A stretch of DNA of 64,000 bases from the NCBI RefSeq assembly GCF_001419745.1, contig NZ_LIRJ01000101.1, positions 1 to 64,000 on the forward strand, written 5' to 3'. Each line of letters opens with the position of its first letter. Within the stretch, counting starts at the first letter, position 1. Shown in pieces: positions 7,801 through 16,028 of this stretch. Under the pieces are notes generated by a model, which was given only the letters and a program-made list of their open reading frames with translations, searched no databases and was not told the origin of the DNA. The position numbers and the translations under genes were made by a program. Origin of the DNA: Streptomyces silaceus. Its GTDB lineage: Bacteria; Actinomycetota; Actinomycetes; Streptomycetales; Streptomycetaceae.

Positions 7801-8733
7801 ATGCAGCGCATCGATGTCAACCGGGACGACGGCACGTGGGTGGGCCTGTCCCTGGACATCCGGGACCGTAGCCAGCCGGGGCTGTGCGTGTTCGCTGCCG
7901 GGCCGCGGCTCCTCCTCTCCCAGCTGTCGCGGCCCGTGCTGCTCGCTGTCGTCGACGCGCACCTCCACGGCGTGGACTTCTGGCGCACCGACGCGTATCG
8001 CTCATGCGTCCCGCCGTTGCGCGCCGACACGGCGCGCGCCCTGGCGGGCAGCCCGCGACGGTGGGCCCACCGGTTCGCCCAGAGCCTCACCGACGCACCG
8101 GGCAGCCCGTTGTACGAGGGTCGATGGCTGCTTTCGTGCGAGAGTCCGATCCAGCGCTGGCGCCATTCCGACACCTCGCATGCCGAGTACTGGAATGCGG
8201 TGCTCGTCGAGGGCCAGCCCGACGGATTCATCGACTGGTTCATCCATTCCGGTTCGTGGGAGGTCCTGCCGCTGCGGCCGATGCCCGGTGCTGACGACGG
8301 CCGGGTCAAGGCGTACCGCAAGCAGGCGCGTGACGGGACCCTCCCGCCCGTGCTGCTGTGGTGGGTCAGTGGCCTGGACTGCCATCTGATCCTGGACGGT
8401 CACGCGCGGCTCGCCGCGGCGATCGCCGAGTCCGTCGAGCCTCCGCTGCTGCAGTTGCACCGCACGCTGCCGCGCGACGACGTGGCCGCGCGCACTGATG
8501 AGGCCGTGGGCTTCTACGCATACGAACTGGCCCGCTTCGCACAGCTCCGCGCCGTCCACGGCCCCACCGTCCCGGACGGAGCCGCCACGGCCGGGCCTCA
8601 GCTCGCGCGCCTCCTCCACGACCTGAACACCGCGCAACAGCCCACCTGGGCCTGGCCGCTGCCCGGTGGGGACGATCAGTGGCGTCGTGTCGCACGCGAG
8701 GTGACAGCCCGCCAGGACTGGCCCCGTATCTGA
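7801..8733 (+). CDS. Hypothetical protein with a ParB-like DGHxRLAAA motif
   Basis: The product is 310 residues from the ATG at 7801; a TTG at 7762 is an alternative. The N-terminal two thirds are unrecognised. At about residues 176-215 the sequence RVKAYRKQARDGTLPPVLLW leads into HLILDGHARLAAAIAESVEP, which resembles the ParB/Srx fold hallmark of a short helix, a hydrophobic strand and DGHxRLAAA. No helix-turn-helix follows, so a chromosome-partitioning role is unlikely. A nuclease, CTPase or sugar-kinase variant of the fold would be possible. Function is unknown. Confidence 0.7.
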   Translation: MQRIDVNRDDGTWVGLSLDIRDRSQPGLCVFAAGPRLLLSQLSRPVLLAVVDAHLHGVDFWRTDAYRSCVPPLRADTARALAGSPRRWAHRFAQSLTDAPGSPLYEGRWLLSCESPIQRWRHSDTSHAEYWNAVLVEGQPDGFIDWFIHSGSWEVLPLRPMPGADDGRVKAYRKQARDGTLPPVLLWWVSGLDCHLILDGHARLAAAIAESVEPPLLQLHRTLPRDDVAARTDEAVGFYAYELARFAQLRAVHGPTVPDGAATAGPQLARLLHDLNTAQQPTWAWPLPGGDDQWRRVAREVTARQDWPRI

Positions 8734-9168
8734 CTCCTGCCGACCCTCTCCCCCGCCGGCCCTCGCGTCCGGGCGCACCGCCCGGGCCGAACCGCCGGTT
8801 GGTGGTCGCTCAGGGTGATCGAGGAGTCGATGCTAACCGCCTGGCTGCCGTTTCGGCGGGGTGCCACTTCGCCTGTCACCCTGGCCGCAGGCAGTTCAAG
8901 CCAGGTTGTCGGGCCCCGGAATCCGGGCCGTGACGCCGTCGTTCAAGAATCCTTTCTTCTGGCTTACCCGCAGGTCATCGGCTCACACCTACGCGGATCC
9001 GAGCTGCCGCACAACCGTCTCGGGTTGTCCGGATCATGGTGCGGTCCGCCGCGGATTGTCAGTGGCGTGGGCGAGGGTTCCGTCCGCAGATCACTCACCC
9101 CGCACCGGCCTTCTGATCAGGTGCGCCGGTCGAGTGCTGTGACCGTTTCCCGCTCCCGAGGAGGATCC
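8734..9168. other. 435-bp stretch without a recognisable gene
   Basis: No frame here has both a ribosome site and family-like sequence. The interval is somewhat lower in GC around 8940-9010 and contains an imperfect inverted repeat (GGCCCCGGA, one base, TCCGGGCC) near 8913-8932. It probably carries the promoter of the small ORF, kinase-like and ABC genes that follow. Confidence 0.5.
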
Positions 9169-9318
9169 GTGAATCCCGTCCGCGTGCTCGCCGCTCTTCA
9201 CCCCGTGTTCGAGAACCCTCCTGCGCAGGCCCCTCGGGCCCTCGCGTTCCGACGCCCCGTCGACCTGCGCCGCGTCCTCGCCTGCGCATCACGACCGTCA
9301 TCGGGGTGGGGAGCATGA
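9169..9318 (+). CDS. 49-residue ORF coupled to the APH-like gene
   Basis: A GTG at 9169 follows a strong GAGGAGG at 4-base spacing, and the frame runs 49 codons to a TGA whose ATGA overlaps the APH-like start at 9315. The peptide begins MNPVRVLAALHPVFENPPAQ and ends ACASRPSSGWGA. It is Pro/Ala/Arg-rich, with one Cys and three Ser near the C terminus, and has no signal peptide. It may be only a leader for translational coupling, or a substrate of the kinase-like protein and ABC exporter downstream. Nothing in the sequence settles this. Confidence 0.5.
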   Translation: MNPVRVLAALHPVFENPPAQAPRALAFRRPVDLRRVLACASRPSSGWGA

Positions 9319-9983
9319 CCGACCCGCACACGCCCGCCCCGCCCGCTGCGGACCTGCTCGCGGGGGTCGGCCGGGCCCTCGGCGCCCGATCGACCGTCCG
9401 GGACGCCGTCCCTGCGCGGAAGGACTCCCACGTCTGGCGCCTCGCTCTCCCCAACGACGTCCACTTCTACCTGAAGGTCTGTCGGCACCCGCTGGCGTAT
9501 GAGGGCGAGACGTTCGCCCTGCGGACCGCGGCGGACGGCGCAGAGAACCATCTGCGCGAAGCCGAGGACCGCGTGACGTCGCCCCAGCAGCAGCTGGTGC
9601 GTGATCTGGCCGCTGACCTGCGCGTCCTTCCAGCGCTGCCGCTCGCGTTCACCCACGGCGATGCCTGGGACCGCAATCTCCTGTGGTCGCGGAGCCGGAG
9701 ACAAGCAGGCTGGATCGACTTCGAGAGAAGCCATTTCGCCCCCGCTGTACAGGACTTCGTCATGTTGGCCTGCAGCACGTGGGTGGATCGACCCGAGCTG
9801 CGGACGGCCTGCCTGCAGGGCTACGGCCGTGACCTCACGCCCGAGGAGGAGCACGCGCTGAGGTGCCTGGCGGCGCTCGACGCGGTCAGCTGTCTCCACT
9901 GGGGCCCGCGGCTCGGCGACCACGAGGTCACCGCACGCGGCAAGCGCACTCTTGACCGGCTCACGACGGGGGTGTTCGCGTGA
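9315..9983 (+). CDS. Shortened aminoglycoside phosphotransferase-like protein
   Basis: The product has 222 residues. The N-lobe lysine is in HFYLKVCRHP (Lys54). The catalytic loop is HGDAWDRN (His114, Asp116, Asn121) and the metal-binding strand is GWIDFERSHFAP. Only 60 residues separate Lys54 from the HGD motif, where APH enzymes normally have 110-150, so the rest of the N lobe and the hinge seem to be missing by an in-frame deletion. The C lobe is intact. The start overlaps the 49-codon ORF (ATGA), and the ABC gene overlaps its end (GTGA). Whether it still phosphorylates anything is doubtful. Confidence 0.75.
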   Translation: MTDPHTPAPPAADLLAGVGRALGARSTVRDAVPARKDSHVWRLALPNDVHFYLKVCRHPLAYEGETFALRTAADGAENHLREAEDRVTSPQQQLVRDLAADLRVLPALPLAFTHGDAWDRNLLWSRSRRQAGWIDFERSHFAPAVQDFVMLACSTWVDRPELRTACLQGYGRDLTPEEEHALRCLAALDAVSCLHWGPRLGDHEVTARGKRTLDRLTTGVFA

Positions 9984-11923
9984 GGGCACCGCAGGAGAAG
10001 ACAACCGCGACGGACACCGGCCCAGCAGACGCGCCCGAAGCGCCCGGGGCCGTTCCGGCGGCCCGGGCGGGGGCTCCGCAGCCGTCCGCACCGCCGGAAC
10101 TCGACTACAACGGGCGCCCGCACCGGCTGGCGATGGACCAGACCACGTTGTGGGACATGGCCCGCCGTATCCCCGCGGCACTGGCCCAGACCGCACGCCT
10201 GGCCTGGACGGTTGACCGGCACATGACCCTCACCATCGTCGTGTGCCAGCTGCTGTCCGGCATCGGAACGGCCGTGATGCTCGGCTCGGTCTCCCGGGCA
10301 CTGCCCCAGCTCATGGTCTCCGACCCCCGTGCGGGCCTGGCGCACGCCTGGCCCGCGCTCACCGTCGCCGTCGTCGCGATGGCGACCGGGGCGAGCATGT
10401 GGATCCTCGCGGACTGGGCGACCCGGCGTCTGAACCCCCAGATCGCCTCGGCCGCCGACCTGCAGCTCGTCGACCTGCACATGCGGGCCGAACTCGCCGC
10501 GTACGACGCACCGGGCTTCGCCGACCGCAGCCAGGCGGCGGAGCTCGGCGCGCTGCGCGCCGTCGACCTCGCCGACGACGCCAAGACGTTCACCAACGGA
10601 TTCGTCCAGCTCGCTTCGGCGGCCGCGGTACTGACCTCGCTGCACCCCCTGCTGCTCGGTGTGCTGTTGCTGTCCGTGCTCCCCCGAGGTCTGGGCGGTG
10701 TGATCGCCGCGCGCGTCGACTACCGGGTGCACGACCGGACCGTCTCCGCCCGCAACGTCCGCGGGATGATGCGCTGGTGGCTGACGACCGAGACGCTCAG
10801 CGACGAGCTGCGGGCCAACACGATGCGCCCCTACCTGCACTTCTGGTACCGGAGCATGAGTGATCGCATCAGCCGCCGCGAGGTACAGGGCGCTCAGCCC
10901 TACCTGCGGATCACGCTGCTCGCCGCGACACTCGGCGGCCTCTTCACCTTGGGGATGTGGGCCTCGCTGGCCGCGCTGGTGCTCACCGGCGCCATGTCCA
11001 CGGCGATCGCCGGCACGGCCGTCGTCGCCTCCCAGACCGCCGGCCGCTCCCTGAACGCGGTCATCAGATACAGCACGGTCATGTTCCATCACGGCCTCTA
11101 CCTGTCCGACTACCACGAGTTCATCGACGAGGTCCGCGCGATGACGACGGCCCGCGGTGCCACGCGGGCCGCGGCCCCGCGGCAGATCCGCCTGGAGGGC
11201 GCCTCCTACACCTACCCGAGCAAGGACACCGCGGCCGTACGGCCCATCACCCTCACCCTCAACCGCGGCGAAGTCGTCGCGCTGGTCGGGGAGAACGGCG
11301 CCGGCAAGTCCACGCTGATCCGGATGCTCACCGGGCTGACCGTGCCCACCGACGGCAAGGTCCTCTGGGACGACGTCGATCTGGCCACCACCGACGCGGA
11401 GTCGGTCTGGCGCCATGTGGGTCTGGTCCCGCAGAAGAACGGGCACTGGCCTCTCGCCGCCCGCGAGAACATCACCCTGGGCCAGCCGCGCGAGCACGGC
11501 GACGAGCGGATCTGGGACGCCGCCGAACGCGTCGGCATGACCAAGGCGCTGCGCGAACTGCCCGACGGACTGGACACGTTGCTCGCCCGCTCCGTATGGG
11601 GCGGCCACGAGCTGTCCGGCGGCCAGTGGCAACGTCTGGCGTGCGCACGGGCGATGTACCGGGAGCCGGCCGTCCTCGTCCTTGACGAGCCGACCAGCGA
11701 GATGGACGCCCGCGGCGAGCACCAGATCTTCCGTGAGCTGCGGGCCATGGCACCCGACCGGATCACCGTGGTGGTCACGCACCGACTGGACAACGTCCGG
11801 ATGGCCGACCGGGTCGTCGTCCTCGAACACGGCCGCATCCGCGAGCAGGGCACCTTCGACGGCCTCGTCGCGACCGAAGGGAGCCTGCTGGGCGAGCTCT
11901 ACGCGCTGGCCCAGGACCGCTGA
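9980..11923 (+). CDS. ABC transporter, fused permease and ATPase
   Basis: This 647-residue protein is an ABC exporter half-transporter. A Pro/Ala-rich N-terminal tail of about 60 residues leads to six membrane helices at about residues 75-365. The nucleotide-binding domain follows: Walker A GENGAGKST near 437-445, Q loop, signature LSGGQWQRLACARA near 545, Walker B VLVLDEPTSEMD near 566, and the H-loop His in VVTHRLDN. There is no N-terminal C39 peptidase domain. It is coupled to the APH-like gene by GTGA and followed by a strong terminator. The substrate is unknown; a peptide or modified product of the preceding genes is possible. Confidence 0.93.
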   Translation: MRAPQEKTTATDTGPADAPEAPGAVPAARAGAPQPSAPPELDYNGRPHRLAMDQTTLWDMARRIPAALAQTARLAWTVDRHMTLTIVVCQLLSGIGTAVMLGSVSRALPQLMVSDPRAGLAHAWPALTVAVVAMATGASMWILADWATRRLNPQIASAADLQLVDLHMRAELAAYDAPGFADRSQAAELGALRAVDLADDAKTFTNGFVQLASAAAVLTSLHPLLLGVLLLSVLPRGLGGVIAARVDYRVHDRTVSARNVRGMMRWWLTTETLSDELRANTMRPYLHFWYRSMSDRISRREVQGAQPYLRITLLAATLGGLFTLGMWASLAALVLTGAMSTAIAGTAVVASQTAGRSLNAVIRYSTVMFHHGLYLSDYHEFIDEVRAMTTARGATRAAAPRQIRLEGASYTYPSKDTAAVRPITLTLNRGEVVALVGENGAGKSTLIRMLTGLTVPTDGKVLWDDVDLATTDAESVWRHVGLVPQKNGHWPLAARENITLGQPREHGDERIWDAAERVGMTKALRELPDGLDTLLARSVWGGHELSGGQWQRLACARAMYREPAVLVLDEPTSEMDARGEHQIFRELRAMAPDRITVVVTHRLDNVRMADRVVVLEHGRIREQGTFDGLVATEGSLLGELYALAQDR

Positions 11924-11944
11924 GCACCCCTCCCACCACGCCTC

Positions 11945-11979
11945 ACCGTGGGACCGCGCAGTCGGCGCGGTCCCACGGT
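11945..11979 (+). terminator. Strong intrinsic terminator after the ABC transporter
   Basis: A perfect 15-bp stem (ACCGTGGGACCGCGC with its complement) and a 5-base loop start 22 bases after the ABC gene stop. It closes the three-gene unit that begins at 9169. Confidence 0.9.
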
Positions 11980-12425
11980 TCCCCCGTCAAGCTGTATCCC
12001 TCATCATCAAGCGGGACGTCCGCGGCCAGGCGATCCGGGGCTCCAGGACAGCCATTTCATGCGGCAGCACAACGCATACCTCAGCTCGGGTACGTTCTTC
12101 GCATGCGCTGGTCGTACTCGGCTGTTGTGTCCAGACCCATCGCGGCGCGGCGTTCGTCCAGCTGCTCTGGATCGTGGACAGGTTGAGGCCGCAGGCTGGT
12201 GCACGGTGGCTCCTTCAAACTGCAAGGGCGCCGGTTGGCCCGGGGACGGACGGCACGGCTATCTCGCCATCCTCGACGGCCACCAGCAGGGGCCGGGCCG
12301 CGCTCGCGCTGGGCCGGATGCTGCCTCGCGAGCTCTCCCGGCGCGGCTTCCAGCGTCTCTGGGCCCGATAGCGCGCCGGCCCCTATGATGCGGGCCCGGG
12401 CCTTCGACATCCTGGGAGAAATGGC
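11980..12425. other. 446-bp interval, probably degenerate
   Basis: Between the terminator and the reductase gene I find no convincing intact gene. The only protein-like stretch is on the minus strand at about 12081-12205 (listed separately). The last 40 bases carry the leader of the reductase gene. Confidence 0.45.
12081..12205 (-). pseudogene. Possible C-terminal remnant of a lost gene
   Basis: A minus-strand frame ending at 12081 reads DPEQLDERRAAMGLDTTAEY and then DQRMRRTYPS, with amino acid composition and codon use like a real helical C terminus. Upstream the frame degenerates into Arg/Pro/Gly-rich sequence. I interpret it as a fragment; the family is not recognised, and it could be chance. 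Confidence 0.25.
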
Positions 12426-12986
12426 ATGAGTGACGCGAGCACCGGCACCGGCGACAGTGCCGGCGGCGGCAAAGTGGTCGTGAACAGGGTGATGTCGCTG
12501 GACGGGTTCATCGCCGGGCCCGACCACGCGATGGACTGGTTCTCCGAGTATCTGACCGCGGACACGTTCCCGGAGGTCATGGCGGCCACGGGCGCCATGC
12601 TCGTGGGCCGCGGCACCTACGACGTCGCCCAGGGCATGGCCGAGCAGGACACCGACTACGACGGCGGGCCTCAGTTCGTCCTCACCCACGAGCCTCCCGA
12701 CAAGCCGGACTCCGGCGTCACCTTCCTCACCTGCGACATCGAGGAAGCCGTGGCCACGGCGCGCGCCGCCGCGGGCGACAAGAACCTTGAGGTCCTCGGT
12801 GCCGACGTGGCCGCCCAGTGCCTGCGGCGCGGGCTCGTCGACGAGATCCTGGTGTACGTCGTACCGGTGCTGCTCGGCGACGGAGTCCGGTTCTCGCCGC
12901 CCGGTCTCGGCCGGATCGACCTGGAACCCTTCAGCAACACCCAGTCGGGTGCCGTCACGATGCTCCGTTACCGCGTACGGAAGTAG
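12426..12986 (+). CDS. Dihydrofolate reductase family (RibD C-terminal-like) protein
   Basis: This 186-residue protein has the RibD/DHFR reductase fold: the opening strand with SLDGFIAGPDHAMDWF (from about residue 24), GAMLVGRGTYD in the middle, LEVLGADVAAQCLRRGLVDE, and the terminal VPVLLGDGVRF. Such proteins are usually standalone NADPH-dependent reductases or general stress proteins of unknown substrate, not true folate enzymes. The ATG at 12426 follows GGGAGAAATGGC. It is monocistronic. Confidence 0.88.
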   Translation: MSDASTGTGDSAGGGKVVVNRVMSLDGFIAGPDHAMDWFSEYLTADTFPEVMAATGAMLVGRGTYDVAQGMAEQDTDYDGGPQFVLTHEPPDKPDSGVTFLTCDIEEAVATARAAAGDKNLEVLGADVAAQCLRRGLVDEILVYVVPVLLGDGVRFSPPGLGRIDLEPFSNTQSGAVTMLRYRVRK

Positions 12987-13129
12987 ACGCGCACCTCCAG
13001 CAGTTGGCACCGGCACGCGCGGACCCCCTGATCCCCGGCTCGCGTCGAACAGTGGATGGCGTCACACGTCCCACGGCCCGGGTCGCGGCGGCCGGAGACC
13101 CGCTCCGGACGCCGCGCCCGGGGCGTCCA

Positions 13130-13407
13130 CTATCCCCAGCTGCGGGCGCGGGGCGGGAGCACGAAGGACAGCAGGAAGACCAGGGCCACGGCGCCCGCGG
13201 CGCACCACAGGGTGCGCTGGATCGCGAGGGTGAAGTCCTCGGCCCTGCTCCCGCCGGAGGGGGCCCGCCGACGGCGAGCGACAGGTTCGTGTCCACCATC
13301 GACGCCACGGAGGTGAGATTGGTCTGCAGCAGGTCGTCCCACACGTCCCGCGCACCGCGCCCACCAGCCGTGTTCCTCGCCATGTCCTTCACCGACAGGT
13401 CCATCAC
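13130..13407 (-). pseudogene. Degenerate C-terminal fragment, possibly an MFS exporter
   Basis: The minus-strand frame ending at 13130 reads AEDFTLAIQRTLWCAAGAVA and continues as a hydrophobic helix to LSFVLPPRARSWG, like the last helix of a DHA2-type MFS exporter. The coding-like sequence just upstream (NLTSVASMVDTNLSLAVGG) is in another frame, so a frameshift lies near 13255-13275. No other MFS helices remain. This is a decayed 3' fragment; the family assignment rests on one helix. Confidence 0.4.
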
Positions 13408-13574
13408 GCCTCCGCACCCACCGACAACGAGCTGTCCCGCCAGACTCCCGGGGCCACCTGGAAGGCTCCTGGCACACGGCTCACCGCGGGGTCACATCTC
13501 CCACGCGCCTGCCTGCCTCGGCTGAACAGGACGCCCCTGAACCACCCGATCAAGGCACCACTAGGCTCCTCGGC

Positions 13575-14129
13575 ATGGATTCTCAGGGGGCCGCAGGGCC
13601 GGTTGACGTCTCATGTCCGGGGTGCGGCAGCACCGACGTGCGGACGGTCGAGCAGGCACAGACAGGGAAGCGCGCGATACGCGACGGTCTGCACAGCAGA
13701 CTCGCGCCGGGGCCCGACAAGACCGGCGACGGATGCATGCACTTCGCGGAGGGCATGGTGCTGACCGCTCTTGGCGTCGGCCTTGTGTACACGGGCGTTC
13801 AGCAGGAGAAGCCGCTCTACGTGATCGGCGGCGCGGTCCTCGCTCTGGTCTGCTTCTTCGGGACGTTCTTCGTGGTGCGCGGCGATCGCGGGGAAAAGGC
13901 CGCCGCGCTGGCCGGGATGCCCCTTGCGGAGCCGCTGTGGCAGCCCGCTCACTACTGCGTCGGCTGCACCTCGGTGTTCTGCCCCGGCAACACCCCGTGG
14001 CGCGGAACGCTCACTCCCGAGCAGTTCAAGAAGCTCGTGTGGACCCAGGCCGGCTACGCCGACCAGCTCCCGGCGGGAGACAAGGCGAAGGACGCGCAGA
14101 TCCCCGAAGGGGTCCTGCCGAACGCGTAA
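13575..14129 (+). CDS. Zinc-ribbon membrane protein, function unknown
   Basis: The protein has 184 residues. CPGC at residues 14-17 and CVGC at 128-131, plus Cys136, can form a split zinc ribbon. Between them lie two membrane helices at about 60-75 and 81-101. Both cysteine pairs would therefore be on the same, probably cytoplasmic, side. The C-terminal part (PEQFKKLVWTQAGYADQ) is soluble. Such proteins are common in Streptomyces without assigned function. Confidence 0.75.
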   Translation: MDSQGAAGPVDVSCPGCGSTDVRTVEQAQTGKRAIRDGLHSRLAPGPDKTGDGCMHFAEGMVLTALGVGLVYTGVQQEKPLYVIGGAVLALVCFFGTFFVVRGDRGEKAAALAGMPLAEPLWQPAHYCVGCTSVFCPGNTPWRGTLTPEQFKKLVWTQAGYADQLPAGDKAKDAQIPEGVLPNA

Positions 14130-14279
14130 GTCGGAGGCATCTCGCACCGAGACGTCGTGGCTCGCGGGGCGATGGTCGCCGATCTTGGGAACTGCCCGCG
14201 TCCACCGCGAAGTTGATATGAGAAGCTGCCGCCAGTCGTTGGCGGGCGAGACCGTGGTGGTCGGCGGGAGGAGTGCAGG

Positions 14280-15080
14280 GTGAGGCAGGACGGGGGCTTT
14301 CACGCCGAGGAGATCGACACCAGCAGGCCGCACCCGGCGAGGGTCTACGACTACTTGCTGGGCGGCAAGGACAACTACGAGGTGGACCGCCTCGCCGGTG
14401 ACAAGCTCGCGGCCGCGGCGCCCGAGGCCCGCGTCGGCGTACAGGCCAACCGCGACTTCCTCAGGCGTGCCGTCCGTCACGTCGTCGGTGACGGCATCCG
14501 TCAGATCCTCGACATCGGCACGGGCCTGCCCACCTCGCCGAACGTGCACGAGACCGCCCAGGAGACGGCGCCGGGCGTACGCGTCGCCTACGTGGACAAC
14601 GACCCGATCGTGAACACGCACGCCAACGCGCTGCTCGACGGCGCCGGCGGCACCACGACCGTGCTCGCCGATCTGCGCGATCCGCGGGCCATCCTGGACC
14701 ACCCCGACGTGCGGCACCTCATCGACTTCGATCAGCCGGTCGCGCTGTTCCTCGTCGCCATCGTCCACTTCCTCACCGACGCCGAGAAGCCCGAACAGAT
14801 CGTCGCCACCCTGCGCGACGCACTGCCGGCCGGAAGCTATCTGGTGCTCTCGCACGCCACCGGCGACTTCGCCGACCGCAGCGAGGCGCAGGCCGTCTAC
14901 AACCAGGCCACCGCCACCCTGAACCTGCGGACCCGTGCCGCGACCCTGCGCTTCTTCGAGGGCTTCGAGCTGGTCGAGCCCGGCCTGACCCAGGTCCCGT
15001 TCTGGCGCCCGGACGCCACCCCACCTGCGGGCTCCGACGCGATCGGCATCTACGGGGGCGTGGCGCGCAAGTCCGACTGA
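14280..15080 (+). CDS. SAM-dependent methyltransferase, DUF574 (Methyltransf_19) family
   Basis: The 266-residue protein opens with the family hallmark DTSRPHPARVYDYLLGGKDN at about residues 13-32. It then shows the SAM-binding region with LDIGTGLPTSPNVHE, and YVDNDPIVNTHANAL, which positions the acidic residue that binds the SAM ribose. The family is expanded in Streptomyces and its substrates are mostly unknown. The GTG at 14280 has a weak GGGAGG site. It is a single gene. Confidence 0.92.
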   Translation: MRQDGGFHAEEIDTSRPHPARVYDYLLGGKDNYEVDRLAGDKLAAAAPEARVGVQANRDFLRRAVRHVVGDGIRQILDIGTGLPTSPNVHETAQETAPGVRVAYVDNDPIVNTHANALLDGAGGTTTVLADLRDPRAILDHPDVRHLIDFDQPVALFLVAIVHFLTDAEKPEQIVATLRDALPAGSYLVLSHATGDFADRSEAQAVYNQATATLNLRTRAATLRFFEGFELVEPGLTQVPFWRPDATPPAGSDAIGIYGGVARKSD

Positions 15081-15160
15081 TCCTGAGTGGTCCTCGGGTG
15101 GTGACGTTCGTTGATCCCTGCGGTAGGTCGGAACTATGCGGCTTGCGCGGGGTGGTGGGC

Positions 15161-16003
15161 GTGTCGGATGAGGTGGCCCGGTCGGGGAAGGGGCGTCTGG
15201 ACGGCAAGGTGGCCTTCGTCACCGGTGCGGCCGGAGGGCTCGGGCGCAGTCACGTCCGGCGGCTGGCCGAGGAAGGCGCGGATCTGGTCGTCGTGGACAT
15301 CTGCCGGTCGGTCGAGACCGTGCCCTATCCGCAGTCGACGCCCGAGGACCTCTCCGAAGCGGTCGAGGAGGTCGAGGGTCTGGGACGCCGTGTCGTGGCG
15401 CGTGAGGCAGACGTGCGCGATCGGGACGCGCTTCAGGAGGCGTTCGACGCCGGGCTCGACGCGTTCGGGCGGGTCGACGTCGTCGTCGCCAACGCCGGCA
15501 TCGCGCCGCTCCTGGTGGACGACCAGGTGCAGGCCTGGCACGACGCCATCGACGTCAACCTCACCGGCACCTTCCACACCATCGAGGTGGCCATCCCGTC
15601 GATGATCGACGCCGAGCAGGGCGGCTCCATCGTGATCGTCAGTTCCACGGCCGGGCTGGTCGGCATCGGCGGGGGCAGCAACGGCGGTCTCGGGTACGCC
15701 GCCTCCAAGCACGGTGTGGTCGGGCTGATGCGCACGTACGCCAACAACCTCGCCCAGCACAGCATCAGGGTGAACTCCGTGCATCCGACCGGCGTGGCGA
15801 CCCGCATGGTCGTGGACCCGGCCATGGTCGAGTTCGTCGCCCAGGACCCGATCCTGTCCGAGGGGTCGCCCAACGCCCTGCCCGTGGACACCATCGAGGC
15901 GATCGACGTGTCCCACGCCGTGCTGTGGCTGGCCTCGGACGAAGCCCGTTACGTCACCGGTGTCACGCTGCCCGTCGACGCCGGATTCATCAACCGCCGC
16001 TGA
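15161..16003 (+). CDS. Mycofactocin-coupled SDR family oxidoreductase
   Basis: The protein is 280 residues from the GTG at 15161. Residues 21-28 form TGAAGGLG, NAG is at 111-113, and Ser161/162, Tyr179 and Lys183 are the catalytic residues. The insert DICRSVETVPYPQSTPEDL after the second strand is diagnostic of the mycofactocin-coupled SDR subfamily, whose members hold NAD(H) tightly and pass electrons to the peptide-derived cofactor mycofactocin. It probably oxidises an alcohol in a catabolic route. The amidohydrolase gene starts 26 bases later, so the two likely form an operon. No mycofactocin biosynthesis gene lies in this window. Confidence 0.9.
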   Translation: MSDEVARSGKGRLDGKVAFVTGAAGGLGRSHVRRLAEEGADLVVVDICRSVETVPYPQSTPEDLSEAVEEVEGLGRRVVAREADVRDRDALQEAFDAGLDAFGRVDVVVANAGIAPLLVDDQVQAWHDAIDVNLTGTFHTIEVAIPSMIDAEQGGSIVIVSSTAGLVGIGGGSNGGLGYAASKHGVVGLMRTYANNLAQHSIRVNSVHPTGVATRMVVDPAMVEFVAQDPILSEGSPNALPVDTIEAIDVSHAVLWLASDEARYVTGVTLPVDAGFINRR

Positions 16004-16028
16004 GTCACCGAGCCGGAGGTCGCGCGCC

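Noticed and set aside
8815-9168. Upstream extension of the 49-codon ORF
   Set aside because: The composition before 9169 is not protein-like and the strong ribosome site fixes the start at 9169.
12007-12225. A minus-strand 72-codon ORF starting MQFEGATVHQ
   Set aside because: No ribosome site and no family-like sequence; an alternative frame in the same stretch looks more like a protein remnant.
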